A stretch of DNA of 64,000 bases, taken from the NCBI GenBank assembly GCA_944452925.2, contig OX101808.2, forward strand, positions 38,872,985 to 38,936,984. The letters are read 5' to 3'. The notes beneath the pieces are model-generated. The model saw nothing but the letters and a program-made list of their open reading frames with translations. It made no database searches and had not been told where the DNA came from. Positions 23,831-35,655 of the stretch are shown piece by piece. A program made the position numbers and the translations under genes. The stretch comes from Chrysolina oricalcia. Lineage: Eukaryota > Arthropoda > Insecta > Coleoptera > Chrysomelidae. Numbering within the stretch: the first letter of the stretch is position 1; each line of letters opens with the position of its first letter.

Positions 23831-25280
23831 ATCCGGTCTATCAGAAGAAGGGATATTGTTAGGGCTGTTCTTAATTTGAGACGACGAGCTCGGTTATGTG
23901 TTCAAGAGGAATGCCATCAATTCGAACACTCAGCCAAGTGTTTGCCCAAAATTCCGAATAATGTTCTATCCGGCTGTTGTCTTTCCGGATATAATGCAAA
24001 ATAAATTTGTGTTGTTTTCGTACTATTCTTATCAAATTTATAATAAAGTTTCAACATATCTCGTTTTTCTTCATTTGAGAATGAGGACATTTCGACTGAA
24101 GTATTTGTGCAAACTTATGATGTTTAATGAGTTCTGACAACTTTTGTTTATTAAACAAAATTTTTCGATGGAGTCATGACCATCTCAGATAAAGTTGTTT
24201 TTTTTAATATCTGTGGTTTCAGAAGTGCAAATCATAACAAATTATACATCAACGTCGGATAGTAAATCTGAACATGAAAACGTGTAGCTGAAAAAAAAGT
24301 ATCAATGAAAATGTACTTTTGGATTTGAGCTATGTTGTCAAATAACGATAGAAAAAAATAAAAGCGAAAATTCCGATTTTCAGTTTTTTCCCGATATTTC
24401 CGGAAATACTCGGAATTTTCCAAGTTTCAAAACAGTATTTCGTTAAGCACCAGAATACGCAACTTTGTCCCAATTTAAGCTCCGACGTATCTCCTGTAGT
24501 TTAGGAGATCCCAATGGTGGGGGTCGAATTTGAATTGCCCTGTATATCGTCGAAAAGAAAATTCAATTCTCTTTTCAATCATACAATTCTTTTTTATTTT
24601 TGGTAATACGTATTTCTACAATTTCGATCTCTTTGCATTACGAAATTTTCAAGTTGATATGTCCCCAGCGCTATCTGTCAAGTAATTGCAATGTATCTTC
24701 TCCCAAAACGTAGTATCGGTATTACCATTCAAACAATTTTTGTTCCATTGCTCTAGATTCGCACTTATCTTATACTCAATATTTCGAGTGCATATAGTAA
24801 AAAAAAATATTAACAAAATCCAAAAAATTTTTGATTTTTGATATTCTCTTTTCAACGATGTGTAACTTGACCACCAAGCCATTTGATATTTTTGAATTGA
24901 TTTGATCCCCCGCCCCTCTATCAAGTAATCACATTGTCTTTTATTTCAGTAAGTAGTATCGGTGATACCAATCAAAATGGTGTTTGATTCATGTCCAGTA
25001 CCGCGCCGCCCATGTGTGCGAAGTGTGCGGCGCATATAGGCGAAAGGGCTCTAGGGGCGCCGGAGGCGCCCTTAATCTTATTAAAATGCCAGCGACAATT
25101 ACTGAAATACAAATTTTTACACAATAGCATTCCTCATAGTCGTGTATCGATCATGGTCATCGTGTATATCAGTCATAGTCATGTATCGAATAGGTAAATG
25201 AATATTTTGGAACCTTTGGTGTGAATACAATTCAAGAAAAAAAAACCTACCCGAACACCAAAAGCTACATCAAGCTTTTA

Positions 25281-25323
25281 GCTCCTGAAGATGCTAACTT
25301 TGTTGGCGAAACGCGCGTCGAGT
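25281..25323 (+). ncRNA. Hammerhead ribozyme candidate (best in window)
   Basis: Stem I GCTC/GAGT (25281-25284 with 25320-25323), core CTGAAGA (25285-25291), one unpaired T, stem II GCTAAC/GTTGGC (25293-25298 with 25302-25307, one G-T pair) with a TTTG loop. Next come GAAA (25308-25311) and a short self-complementary ACGCGCGT stem III, then C at the expected cleavage position (25319). Every invariant core position fits. Short palindromic stem III is known for Penelope-type hammerheads, which are thought to act as dimers. No Penelope coding sequence lies within 1 kb. Confidence 0.6.
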
Positions 25324-25329
25324 GTGATT

Positions 25330-25942
25330 TCTTCTAGAATTATAGTCATGTTTGATAAAACTGCAAGATAATATTTTTTAGGTCTGTGATTTAAATTAAC
25401 CTTTTTTAAAATTGGACTGACTGTCACTGACCAAATTTTTTCGTCTCTGGTTTTAGTTTACATTAATTATGAGCTCTGCTGCGTTAACATCAAAGTAACC
25501 GCTGCTGTTCCTGTTGAAGATTGAATGGAGATATGTTTGAACTCTGTTATTGTATATCAATTGTCCCATAAAGAAAAAAAAAGAATTTGTTGATTGGTCA
25601 GTTGTAAAGATAAAAAGTCAACTACTTTTGAATTGTAAAAAGTTATTGAATGAAAGCGCGAAAAACAGTCCAAATAAGTTTTTTCATCGAAGAAATCAAT
25701 AACATTGGTCCATCGAAGTAAATTTGAACCACTATAGAGCGAAAAAGCGAATCAGGAGCAAGCTAACTTTAGAAAGTACGAAGGAGTGGAAGAAGCACCC
25801 ACCACTAAAGTATGCAGTTTCAGACAATACAGAACTTCGTTCAATTGTAGCCCTGAGTTTTGATGGCTATACAAGTCTTGTATGAAAAATCGCATCTGTA
25901 AGAAATCTGTAAGAAGAGGTTCCTAACAGCATCACTGAAGAT
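25330..25942. other. Non-coding stretch
   Basis: No gene recognised between the ribozyme-like motif and the SINE. Confidence 0.4.
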
Positions 25943-26157
25943 GGGCCGTGATGGTCAACTGGTAGTGCGTTCGTCTCACATGCGTGGGGTCGTGGGTTCG
26001 ATCCACCGATTCACCGATCTCGTGCATGGCATCACACGTTAAAAGGTAAGGGCTGCGTCTTCCCTAGCTCACACAAGTCTCTCGGAGACTTATGAGGGTT
26101 GCGCGTAGGGGTGCAATCGGTTGACGGAAATAACAATTTTAACAACAACAACAACAA
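25943..26157 (+). repeat. tRNA-derived SINE with (CAA)n tail
   Basis: The tRNA-like head has an A box around GTCAACTGGTAGTGCG and a B box GGTTCGATCC at 25995-26004. The body block CTCGTGCATGGCATCACACG and GTAAGGGCTGCGTCTTCCCT follows, then TGCAATCGGTTGACGGAAATAAC and an AAC-repeat tail. The same body recurs at 48.3 kb and 51.1 kb, and a diverged one at 46.6 kb. Confidence 0.8.
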
Positions 26158-26249
26158 TCTGGAGTCGACAATTGTTCCTAAAGTAGTAACACATAAATCT
26201 AGCAGAGGAGTGAGTGTCTACCCAGTCGAAGAATTGTAGTATTTCCAAA

Positions 26250-27000
26250 TTGAATCTTTAATTGACCTTAATGGGGAAACAAAAAAACCTCGACGAAAAA
26301 GAATCGAGAGACAAGCTGAAAGTATTGGAAATAGAACGTCAATACTTGATGAAGGAAACTGAAATACAAAGAAAATTAGTAGAGAAAAGTGAAACAAGCA
26401 GTGTGGCTAATGAAGATTTAGTGTTTGCTGTTAGTTCCAAACGTTACTATGAAAATTCTTCTGTCTCAAGTAACTGGGTCGATGAATCTTAACAATGTGT
26501 GGAGAAAAAGCAGATCCAATCAGAATATAAAGAAGGCTCACTAAATATTTCGCCTTCGTCTATCCACATTGTCTATCCACATTCTGTTGGAGGTGGAGGA
26601 GACAATCCAGTAAACACTGATGGTTTCAAGCAGTATGTTGAAAATACGAATTCAATCAACATAATTTTGTTACTATATAAAATGCAAGATCTACCTCATT
26701 TTTCTGGTGATCTCTCAGAATGGCATATTTTCATCAATGAATACAGAAGATCTTCAGAAGAATTAGCTCTATCTGATCTGCTACGTTTGGACGAAAGTCT
26801 TATAGAAAAGGCAAGAGAAATCGTCAAGTAACTACTCACCTCTCTAAGAAGTGTCTCAAAAATTATGAAAATGTTAGAAATGAACTTTGGTAGGACAGAG
26901 TGGATTCCCAAATTAAGAAGGTGAAAAAGGTGAGCCCCGTTAGAGAAGACAAATTGGGCTCTCGGATTCAATTCTTCAATGTAGTGAATAATTCTTCCCT
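26250..27000 (+). pseudogene. BEL/Pao-type gag fragment
   Basis: The second half is diagnostic. LYKMQDLPHFSGDLSEWHIF, then EYRRSSEELALSDLLRLDES and LIEKAREIVK, follow the gag region of BEL/Pao retrotransposons (hydrophobic LP-x-FSGD, W, then LL-L). After a stop the frame continues with LLTSLRSVSKIMKMLEMNFGR. Upstream (26262-26490) a charged, coiled-coil-like stretch rich in E, K and R precedes it. At least two stops and a frame change break it. No LTR was found next to it. Confidence 0.65.
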
Positions 27001-27321
27001 GTATCTTTTCAACTTTATTATTAGAAAATTAAAGACAGCCATTTTGAAAATAAATTGAATAAAGACTGTGAATAATTTAATTCGAGTATTCTTTTTCTTT
27101 GTAATTAACAAGCAGAAGCTAACCGTTCTTCATCTATTGACGAGAATACTATCAAACTAGAGAACTCATTTCAGTCTAAAGAAAAAATAACAAAATTTGT
27201 TTGCCTCGAAACACTACGCCAAAACAAACAGGCGCTGCCGAGGGTCGGTGCGGCCCTCTTCATGTCTGTGAGTCAAACCGTTCATAGTTAACAAGGGGGA
27301 AGGGACTAAAATAAGACGCAC

Positions 27322-27510
27322 TGTATATAAAATCAATTACAATAACTGTAACAAATGTTATGTCGGGCAAACTGGAAGGTACTTGAAGTAATGAACGTCT
27401 GAATATGGGAGAATCACAAAAATATTAACACAATAATACTTATGCTCTAGTCGAGCAAACTGGAGAAAATGGTATCAATTATGATTTCGTAAATTCACTC
27501 CTTCAACCAT
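27322..27510 (+). pseudogene. Penelope-like GIY-YIG endonuclease remnant, second family
   Basis: Translation VYKINYNNCNKCYVGQTGRYLK at 27325 is a GIY-YIG core with the two-Cys lead-in. After two stops, a shifted frame gives ERLNMGESQKY and ALVEQTGENGINYDFVN. The Cys-x-x-Cys before YVG and the VE-TGE-G segment differ from the copies at 1.5 and 12 kb, so it is another lineage. Confidence 0.65.
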
Positions 27511-27599
27511 ATCTTTCCAAAAAACTGTCAAGTGATATGAATGATCCAAGTTCTCAAACAGTTTCAACAGTAACACCAGAAGGTGATTCACATAAAGTA

Positions 27600-27899
27600 T
27601 AAAAAGTTGGACTATCCGAGTTGAATTGTTGAATTTCATTGACCACATTCAAAATTCAAAATTTGTTTGTAGTTTTCTAGATATATGATTAATCCTAGGA
27701 TAAGGATGCACCTCGCAAACCATATAATAACAATTTTGCTAATAGTTTTTCTGTAATCAACGCAGTTGAATGCTCTGCTCAGATCGCGAAATAATGATAA
27801 ACGAAGAAAAAATTATGTGAAATTAGGAAAATATAATATAAGCCAAATAGTTGATAGGAAAAATGAGGAATATATATGAATAAAACAAAAAGGGGCCTA
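27600..27899. other. Spacer without recognised features
   Basis: AT-rich; nothing supported. Confidence 0.35.
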
Positions 27900-27907
27900 C
27901 TTTAACC

Positions 27908-28174
27908 AATGACATATTACCGTTAGACTTCGTTATTTAAATTTCGAGATGCGGTCAGCACAGAGTCACATTCTAAACACAATTTTTACTGCCGCATATT
28001 TCGCGGCAATTATCTGCTTAAATACATTGTATTCAAGCAGATAATTCAGCAGAAACTCAGTTTTGCCGACTTTTGGGTAGACTGGCAACTATTTTCTGCG
28101 GCAAAAAAATGTGCTTAGAATGTGACCGCACCTCGAAACGTAAATAACGGAGTCTAGCCGTAATGTGTCATTGA
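27908..28174. mobile_element. 267-bp hAT-like MITE with 8-bp target duplication
   Basis: CTTTAACC occurs at 27900-27907 and again at 28175-28182. Between them lie inverted repeats of about 95 bp (AATGACATATTACCG..., GACTTCGTTATTT, GAGATGCGGTCA and their complements). A central hairpin, AATTATCTGCTT/AAGCAGATAATT, follows. Eight-bp duplications are typical of hAT elements. Confidence 0.75.
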
Positions 28175-28182
28175 CTTTAACC

Positions 28183-28639
28183 AGATTCAGAACACACACG
28201 GAAAATGAACAATGGAAGTTAGGTAAAAAGAAGAAATTTTTTAAATTTGAAAAAAGTTTTCACAAAGTTAATAGGAAAAATGAGGTTTATTTATAAAGGA
28301 ATGCAGACGAAAGCTCTATTGAAGTGGAAGATCTAGTTTTCTGTAAAATTTAGACCCTGCAGCTGAACTAGAAATGGAGAGAAATTAAATGCAAAGTGAT
28401 ATAGAAGTACTATTGTAGATTGGAATCCCAAGAGCAACGAATCGTTGATGTTGACATTTAGGAACCACCCGGAATTGAACAGAACAAAACTTGGCCATTG
28501 AACATTTTCCGCTAAGAAGTCACGTTTTGTCGCCGCGTGTTCAACCCCCAAACTGCATCCCCATTTCACCATTTTGTGTGGTTTCGTGTTTAAATATTTT
28601 TCCCTAAAGTTGGAACCTCAACAACATTTTTCATCTGGT
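28183..28639. other. Spacer without recognised gene
   Basis: A 79-codon minus-strand frame (28333-28572) has no recognisable similarity. Confidence 0.35.
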
Positions 28640-30745
28640 CCTTGCCTGTTACTTTTTTTTCTCAAAAATTATATGCACCAATCTATCATATTGGGCCAAT
28701 ATAGACATATTTCAAATGTATAAAAAACATTGATCCGATATTGGTGAATATTAAAAAAACAGTATTATATTGATAACATTTAGGTGGAATATTGGTTGAA
28801 CCTGTTCTGAATGTAGATTGTCACATGTGATATTGGGTCAATATTGGTTGAATAATTTCTACCAATATCGATAATACTGTCGCGACTAGGGCTACTAGGG
28901 TACCATCCTGAGCCGTATAAAGGGTTGTTTCCCTTATACTAACTGCGACTTGGGGTGTAGCTACAGATGGTAGCTATTGAAACGCAAGTGGTAGCAAAGG
29001 AATATAAATATTTATTATAGAACAACAGGGATACTGGGGAAAGTTATATACACAATTAAAATAAGGGACATTCAATAATAAAATATGGGATACAAATAAA
29101 ACTCTTACCTAAACCTATCACTTAACTAATACTTACAGCTAAGGCCAAAAGGGCCTAGCCTATAAGGCTGACTGAGCGCTAGGGCTCTCTCCTCTATGGG
29201 AGTCTATTACTAACTATCTCCTCGATCCATTCCTCTTGTATTTATATAAGGAAATATGTTTATTTCATTCGGTCAACGATTTTAGCTCGTCACGCGACTT
29301 CGCTAATTTCAATGTCGGTCGCATATGACAATGAACTTCTATATCGTGGACGAATTAATAAACAATAAGATGAATGGATCAATGCACTAAAACAATTCAA
29401 AGGGCAGTACTAAATATTTACGACAATACAATATTGTCAACATATTGTTTTCAACATCAAGAATAAATATTGCAATCCCAATAATCCAGTCATATCGATT
29501 CTAGGGATCGAAAACTATATTGTATTTCCAAGTTTGATAGCACCTTGGTTGAATATAATTTCAACTATACCCAACAAATTGTAATAAATCATATTGGGTC
29601 AATATTGGTTGAATGATATTCTGGGAATAAAGTGCCAACTTCAGTCCCGTATTAATTGAAATGTCCCTGAATTGAAAAATTTTGTTGACTCTGTTGCTAT
29701 AACGTTACCTACTGAGTAATCTAAGTACCGTGTTTATATAACTCATCAAAATTATTAATTGTATCAATGTTGAAAGTTATGATACTGGGAAGTGCAAAAA
29801 ATAGCTTATATGCCTCAGGACTAAAGAGATATTTTATCCCTTATTTGATTATCGGCCCTCGGGCTCTATGAGCTCTCAGGCAATAAACATCACGTGCGGG
29901 ATTAAAACATTTACTTTAGTTCCTTGTTATATAATATACTATTTGTTCATATTGTTTTCAACATCTAGAATGAATATTGCAATCCCAATATTCTTCGCAT
30001 ATCGATTCTAGGAATAAAAACTATATTGTGAATCCAAGTGTGATTTACTTATATCGGGTCAATATTGGTTCAATAATATTTACCGATATCGTTAGAACAA
30101 TATTGCCTCCATATTGTTTCCGACATCTAGAATATGATTAATTTTGAATATTGGCAGAATATGCAATTAACCATATTAAAATTATATTATAATCAAACCT
30201 AGATAAAAATCCGCCGGGTGGCTCTACATACAGAACGTCTTCTGAAACATATGAAATTATGTTAAATACTTCACAAAATTTATTTTCAAGACAGCTTACT
30301 GTTTTAAGTAAAAGGCAGACTCTGGTGTCACCTTGTTAAACTAAAAGACATTCAATAATTCACCAAGGCATATGTTGCACCAATATACCCAAATGATATT
30401 GTTCCAATATCAATTAATATTTTTTGGTCATTATTACTTCAAGAATATTCCACCAAAATAATTTTTGAAATGTCTAAACATTATTTGACCAAAACCACAT
30501 TTCATTTCTGGACAATATAACGTTTGAATATTTTCAGACTATTGTACCAGCGATATTGTATCAATAACGCTGAATATTTTGAGGACAATATTGATTCGAG
30601 AATATTCTGCAAATATTATACAAGTAATATTGGAACAATATCGTCGATTGTTCACATTTTTTTCTCGCCAATATTGCATTTCAAATATTTTGCCAATATG
30701 TTCACAATATTGTACTAATATTCTACCAATATAGGTGTGCTACTT
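28640..30745. repeat. Repeat block saturated with AATATTGG/CCAATATT motifs
   Basis: Dozens of ATATTGG or CCAATAT motifs occur, often as GGTCAATATTGGTTGAATAAT and its complement. They run from about 28640 to 30745, interrupted by an LTR at 28878-29425. Longer units recur (for example CATATTGTTTTCAACATC near 29440 and 29950). Strand bias flips toward CCAATAT in the right half, suggesting inverted subterminal arrays of a non-autonomous element. Confidence 0.55.
28878..29425. mobile_element. Solo LTR, 548 bp, ATAC target duplication
   Basis: Starts TGTCGCGAC and ends TTTACGACA (TG...CA termini with 5-bp inverted ends). ATAC lies immediately on both sides (28874-28877, 29426-29429). Removing it rejoins a continuous GATAATACAATATTGTC of the host repeat. 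A TATAAAGG box lies near 28918. No internal retrovirus-like coding region remains, as expected after LTR-LTR recombination. Confidence 0.75.
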
Positions 30746-31440
30746 GGGATATGGTACCCTACAAAATGGAAGAAAATGAGAACGATATTGAAGAATGTAA
30801 CGATTTGGGAACTGACCTCGCCGTTCAGGAGAAAATGGAAACTGAGGATCTAATTGATGATTTTAAGGATATATTTGCTATGGATTTTTGTTTTACCACG
30901 TGAAGTCAAACTACCTCTTGTCAAATATCGATGGAAATCTGTCTGAAGAAATTCGTTTGTGATCTATTCCTCAAAAATGCATGTCACAAATTGTACCCTC
31001 TTTGAATAAATTCGGTCCCGACTATGACATTCGTCGGCAAACTGTCCCTTCTGAACTGTTTTCAGCTGGACGACAGTAGTGATTCACATGCTACAAATGT
31101 ATCAGATTGGATATAGTGCATTATTGATGAACAGGTACTTGAGTCCATCGCATACTAGAATACTCTCGTTTCACAATGTCTACATTGAAAATCTGCTCCC
31201 TGAGGGGTCAGTATTACATATTGGGTGAAGGGAAGGCGATTCGGCTGGAAAGCTTTTTACTTTTTGCAATCTATTGAATATTTACGCCACTATACTCGGA
31301 TCTGAGAATATACAGAGCTCATTCCAGCGGAACGGCGACCAATGATTTTGTCGAGTTGAAACGAAAAATTGTGGGAGCAGAATATTTTATTGGACTTTTT
31401 TTATTGATCACGTGTAGTGGACAATCCGAACTTTGATTTC
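30746..31440 (+). pseudogene. Unrecognised decayed coding-like stretch
   Basis: An open start (MVPYKMEENENDIEECNDLG, then LIDDFKDIFAMDF) is followed by stretches that keep a protein-like composition over several frames (FVGKLSLLNCFQLDDSSDSH, then YTELIPAERRPMILSS). I cannot name the family. It could be a decayed exon set or a repeat ORF. Confidence 0.25.
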
Positions 31441-32389
31441 ATGAGTTGATTTTTATTATTAACACGCTTTTATTAGGTTCACTAGTAACTAATAAAAGCA
31501 CGATTCACTGTTGCGTTCCAATTAACAGTGCTGCTCCTAAAGTGGCGTATGGAGTTAGTAACAAGGCCTATAAAGAACACATGGCTAATGACCATAGCAG
31601 TCGATGCCAAAACACCAAAGAAAAAAAACTAATAAAAAATATAATGAGATCTTGAAGGTTAATTTTCACCTACTTCCAATCGACCGAAAAATCAGAAAGG
31701 ACTAGGCACGGAGATAAAGGGGTTATGGGAAATTATCCCATTTGTATATTATACTCAATACATGTGAATTATTAATTAGGTCAATATTTCACATATTTCA
31801 ATTTCAAATTTTATTTCTAAGCTCCTGTATATAGTTCAAATTTAATCCAGTGAAGATGTCGTATCTTACAAACAAACCAGGAATTGACAACTCATAAAAA
31901 CAAACCAGGATTTTCCAGCTCATAACATTATATCCGATTTAATAGGTACCAAGCTTACCTAGCTCGGCTGGTTTTCCAAATTTGTAATTGATAGGAAATC
32001 CCTACGATGATCTTTCAGCATGCAGTTTTATTTACGGGTTTCAAGGCGAAACAAAACCTTTTTTACTAAGGTTTCGACTGGGAATTTCCAGTAAGAAATA
32101 GTAAGTCACAATCGATAGACACAGTTCCTTCTTCGACTTCAAAACGTTCGGTCGCCTTTCAACTAAAACCTCACTACAACTACATTGTGCCTCATCTGAG
32201 ATTCATCTCTATTTCAATAATGAGATTTATCAAACGTTATTCCAAGTGTTTGGCTATGCCACAGCAGTTAAAAGTTACCCACGAAAAATACAAATTAGGT
32301 TATATGGTCTTAAAAGGCCGATATCGCCAAAGGGTTTAAAAACATCGATGGAATTTGCTGAAATGTACTTGTTTTTCGAATTAGAAGGC
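31441..32389. other. Non-coding stretch
   Basis: No gene recognised. Confidence 0.35.
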
Positions 32390-32650
32390 TAAGCCATTAG
32401 GAAAATGTCTATTTTGTGGATAGGTGGATTTTGTCAAGGAAAAAATTGCCCTTTGCTAGTTATTCCTTTGTCGAATTCGATTTATAAGGTGATATTCGGA
32501 ATCAGCTCGCCGAGTTACGTCTAATGGAAGTTTTTTCAAAATGGGAAAATAAAAAATTTCGCAAAATTCGATTTCTTTCCATATAGCATATTACGCTTTT
32601 CGACTTTGATCTCCTGGAAATAATTCAAATATGCGGAATTCCACCTCATA
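32390..32650 (+). repeat. Dispersed repeat family X, copy 1
   Basis: Contains AAAAATTGCCCTTTGCTAGT, GAATCAGCTCGCCGAGTTACG and CGACTTTGATCTCCTGGAAA. Other copies at 33.2, 36.4 and 37.2/39.6 kb. Confidence 0.7.
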
Positions 32651-32671
32651 GGCTATTTCACACACTAGCCA

Positions 32672-32747
32672 AATGAACCAATCAGAAGCTCTAGTCAAGT
32701 TCGGATTATCGATAATACCGAACTTGACCCTTGACTCTGATTGGTCT
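32672..32747. repeat. Nested palindrome
   Basis: CAAGTTCGG-ATTATCGATAAT-ACCGAACTTG forms a near-perfect hairpin core. ACCAATCAGA and TCTGATTGGT form outer arms. No TA or other target duplication identified. Confidence 0.6.
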
Positions 32748-33149
32748 GTCAAGTTCGGTGTTTTCAGCTTCGTATATATGACAGTTCGTCAAATATAAGT
32801 AATGACGCTACGAACGTATTTAAAAACGAGCAGAATTGGGATAAATTCTATCGAATTAATCAATGTTTCCTATTTATTGGTCTATTAATTTCTCAGATTA
32901 ACTTTTTTGCTAATTTTGTCCAATTCTGCCAAATTTCAGATTGCTTACCTTTCACCGTGTTTGTGAAATAGTCCAATAAAATTACACTTGTGATTGAATT
33001 TATATCTCATAAGTATGTCTTTTATTTCTGAACTCAACTGAACTACATCGAGAAAAACCACTCGTCCTGCGGACTCGTTGTGTTTTCTCGAAGCAATTCA
33101 GTTTCGTTCAGAAATGAATCGACAGACTTATCGCAAAAATTCAATCACC

Positions 33150-33390
33150 TGTGGTAATACTGTTGAAAATTTCCTTCCGAATCCGAAAATATACCTACTT
33201 GATTTTCGAATTAAAATGCTGATTCATTTGAAAATGGATATTTTTTGGGTGGGTGCATTTTTTCTTAGAAAAAAATGGCATTCTCTACTTAGTCCTATGT
33301 CGAATTCAATTTTTGGGAAGTTTGCGAATTTTCGAAAAATGTAAGATTAAAATTTTCGCAAAATTCGATTTCCTTCTATATAGAATCAAG
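33150..33390 (+). repeat. Dispersed repeat family X, copy 2
   Basis: Shares GAAAATATACCTACTTGATT-type and TTTTCGCAAAATTCGATTTC blocks with the other copies. This copy lacks the pogo insertion and serves as the reference for the interrupted copy 4. Confidence 0.65.
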
Positions 33391-33664
33391 AGGGAGGGAA
33401 AGTGAGCCTGTGCGGTCCAACGTATGCAGTTTCTATCCAGTGGCGGCGCGTTCCTAAACATTATTCAGATAATTTTTTGTTCCATTTTTGTAATTCATTT
33501 TGGTTTTCAACTTCTTTTTGAGAGGAGAGCACACTGGCAAATTTTGTGAAAGTGGAGGTAAATCACCCTGTATGTATCTCGATATAAACCTTGTACCTAT
33601 AATTAGTAATAATTTGTCTCCAACCATTGTTTCAAAAATATACCAAGTCCCGCTATCTAAAAAA

Positions 33665-33800
33665 TATTTCGAAAAACACTTTCAATGTTCCTCTACCCAA
33701 AATTCCCAATCCTGAAGACTTTAAGTCACTTCGGCCTATTAGCAATAATTGTACCATGTCTAAAGCATTCGATTCTGTAGTAATCGCAAAATTCGGAGTC
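33665..33800 (+). pseudogene. LINE reverse transcriptase N-terminal fragment
   Basis: VPLPKIPNPEDFKSLRPIS then SKAFDSVVIAK matches the first fingers motifs of LINE reverse transcriptases (P-x-PK-x(5)-D-x(2)-RPIS). About 45 codons only; the rest is missing. Confidence 0.6.
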
Positions 33801-34173
33801 GGAGATTTTTTTTTTATTCTTAAACAAACAGTCGCATAATTTGATTGTAAAAATTGTTGCTCCATCTACTCCCCCTAAGACGTGGAAAATTGCTGCAAAA
33901 ACTAGAGAAAATAAAATCGAAAAAACCCGTTGAAAGAGTGGAAAACATCGGAATGCCTCATTATTTGATTTCAAATAATTTAAGCCTATTGCCCACCAGA
34001 AGGGTGGGTAGAGAACACGTAGGAATTCAGATGGTTTCGGAAGTTTGGCAAATTTTGGCAAAAAATGCCAGTCGGAGCGTTCAGACCACCTTATTTTCGA
34101 AAAAAATTTGAACACGCTCGAAAAGAAAATTGGAAAAATCCTGAAGAAATTGTGAAAAACATTCTGACCTGTA

Positions 34174-35571
34174 TAACGGGTGTGCGAGGAAGGTGGCTCG
34201 CCCCAATAACTTTTTTGTATTTGAAGATAATGGAATGAAATTTAAAGTATTTGCATGAGACATAAAACTGCGTTTATTGACAAGTTCATGGAACTTCTGG
34301 TTTCACTGGAAGTGACATAAACTTTCGATTTTCAAATGGGACATCCAGTATATTTTCACCTCTTTTGTCTCCACATGATATTTTAAGTACAACCTTGTAC
34401 CATTTGTCACCTTTTGTAGCCAATTTTTTTTTATTTTGTACTTTATTTTTTAATTTAAAATGCTAATACGTTCTAAGCACTAATTGCAGCCCTTAAATTT
34501 TGGGAAGAATACAACATCACTGTTCTCGGTCAAAATGTATGTGCAGTGTGAAATTAAATTTTTAAATATAAATTTCTATTTTTTTTAAATGGCAACATGG
34601 TGGCTCGTCGTGTTAGGAAAAAATATTATTTTATTAGATTAATCTGATACCACACACTGATAGATTTTACACAAAGTTCCGATAAAAAACTCAAAAAACA
34701 ACGTTGGACGTTTTATAAAATAAAGCATCTTTTGGTATTGAAATATGATTTAAATGCATCGAGCAACCTGTGACAAACACAACTGATAAAACAAAACCAT
34801 TAAGGAGGTCGACTTCTTATTTTACCCCTCTTCTCCAAAACTATATAAATGAGGTATTTATTGTGTAATTATTTAAAGAGCATGTTTATGATAATATTTA
34901 TGCAACGAAATATTTCATTTTGGATTATTGATCTTGTTTCATAAGTTGTGTTGGTTACAGGATGCTCGATGCATGTAAATCTTATTTTAATCTCTTAAAA
35001 TCATTTCGAGAGATTTCTAATTTAATCTTTCAAAGTTTTTTAACGGAAGTTTGTTTGAATCCTAATAATGTGCAGTGTCAAATTAATCGTAATCAAATGC
35101 TCTTTTTTCTTAACCCAACGAGCCATTATGTTGCAATTCAAAAGAAAGATAGTAATAGAAATTTTAAAATGAAATGTTGCATATCAGATAAATTTTGATC
35201 AAAAACACTAAAGTTGTATTATTCTCAATATTTTAGGACTGACATTAGTGATTTGAAAATATCCATAGCCCTCTAGAATAAAGAATACATTTCAATACAA
35301 AAATAAAATTCGGATACAAAAAGTGACAACTAACACATGGTTGTATTCAGTATGTCATAAGGAGGCAAGAGAAGTCAAGTATACCGGGTGTCTCATTTGA
35401 AAATCGAAAGTTTATGTCACCTTCGGTGGAACCAAAAGTTGCATGAAATTGAGTTATTTGTCAAAAGTTGCAGTTTTATGTCTTATATAGATCCTCCTAA
35501 TTCAATTCCATTATCTTCAAAAAAGAAAAAGTTATAGGGACGAGCCACTTTCCAGGTTGGGTACTATCCAA
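34174..35571. mobile_element. Fold-back DNA element with >300 bp inverted repeats
   Basis: 34174-34490 and 35270-35571 are inverted copies. Shared blocks include GTGGCTCG, GAAGATAATGGAAT, GACATAAAACTGC, GTGACATAAACTTTCGATTTT, and further in TACAACC and TTGTCAC(C)TTTTTGTA. The middle (34490-35270) is AT-rich with no transposase. Confidence 0.6.
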
Positions 35572-35655
35572 GAAGCTGGGTGGCAAGATACAAAATAATT
35601 CTTTAATGAAACTTTTTATGAGCATTTTTGTGAGCATATATTAGTTTTACTGGCC

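Larger units (their letters stand above)
22497..24542 (+). mobile_element. Tc1/mariner-superfamily transposon with ~400 bp TIRs
   Basis: Left end CAGGGCAATTCAAATTCGAC and inverted right end ending at 24542, with TA on both sides (22495-22496, 24543-24544). The inverted repeats extend about 410 bp, up to TCTGACAACT near 24134 and its partner near 23003. The left arm carries about 105 extra bases at 22782-22888 that the right arm lacks. Such long TIRs are unusual for this superfamily. Confidence 0.85.
22305..24990. mobile_element. Older inverted-repeat element interrupted by another transposon
   Basis: A block with GGTATCACCGATACTACTT lies at about 22387 (plus). It recurs inverted near 24950-24970 and, more diverged, near 24710. 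The left flank begins TACAGTGCCGC at 22305. Between the left copy and the right copies sits the complete 22497-24542 element. The outer element has no recognisable protein. Confidence 0.5.

Noticed and set aside
33726..34115. 129-codon minus-strand frame and the overlapping plus-strand 85-codon frame
   Set aside because: No recognisable domain; they overlap each other and a TIR of the fold-back element.
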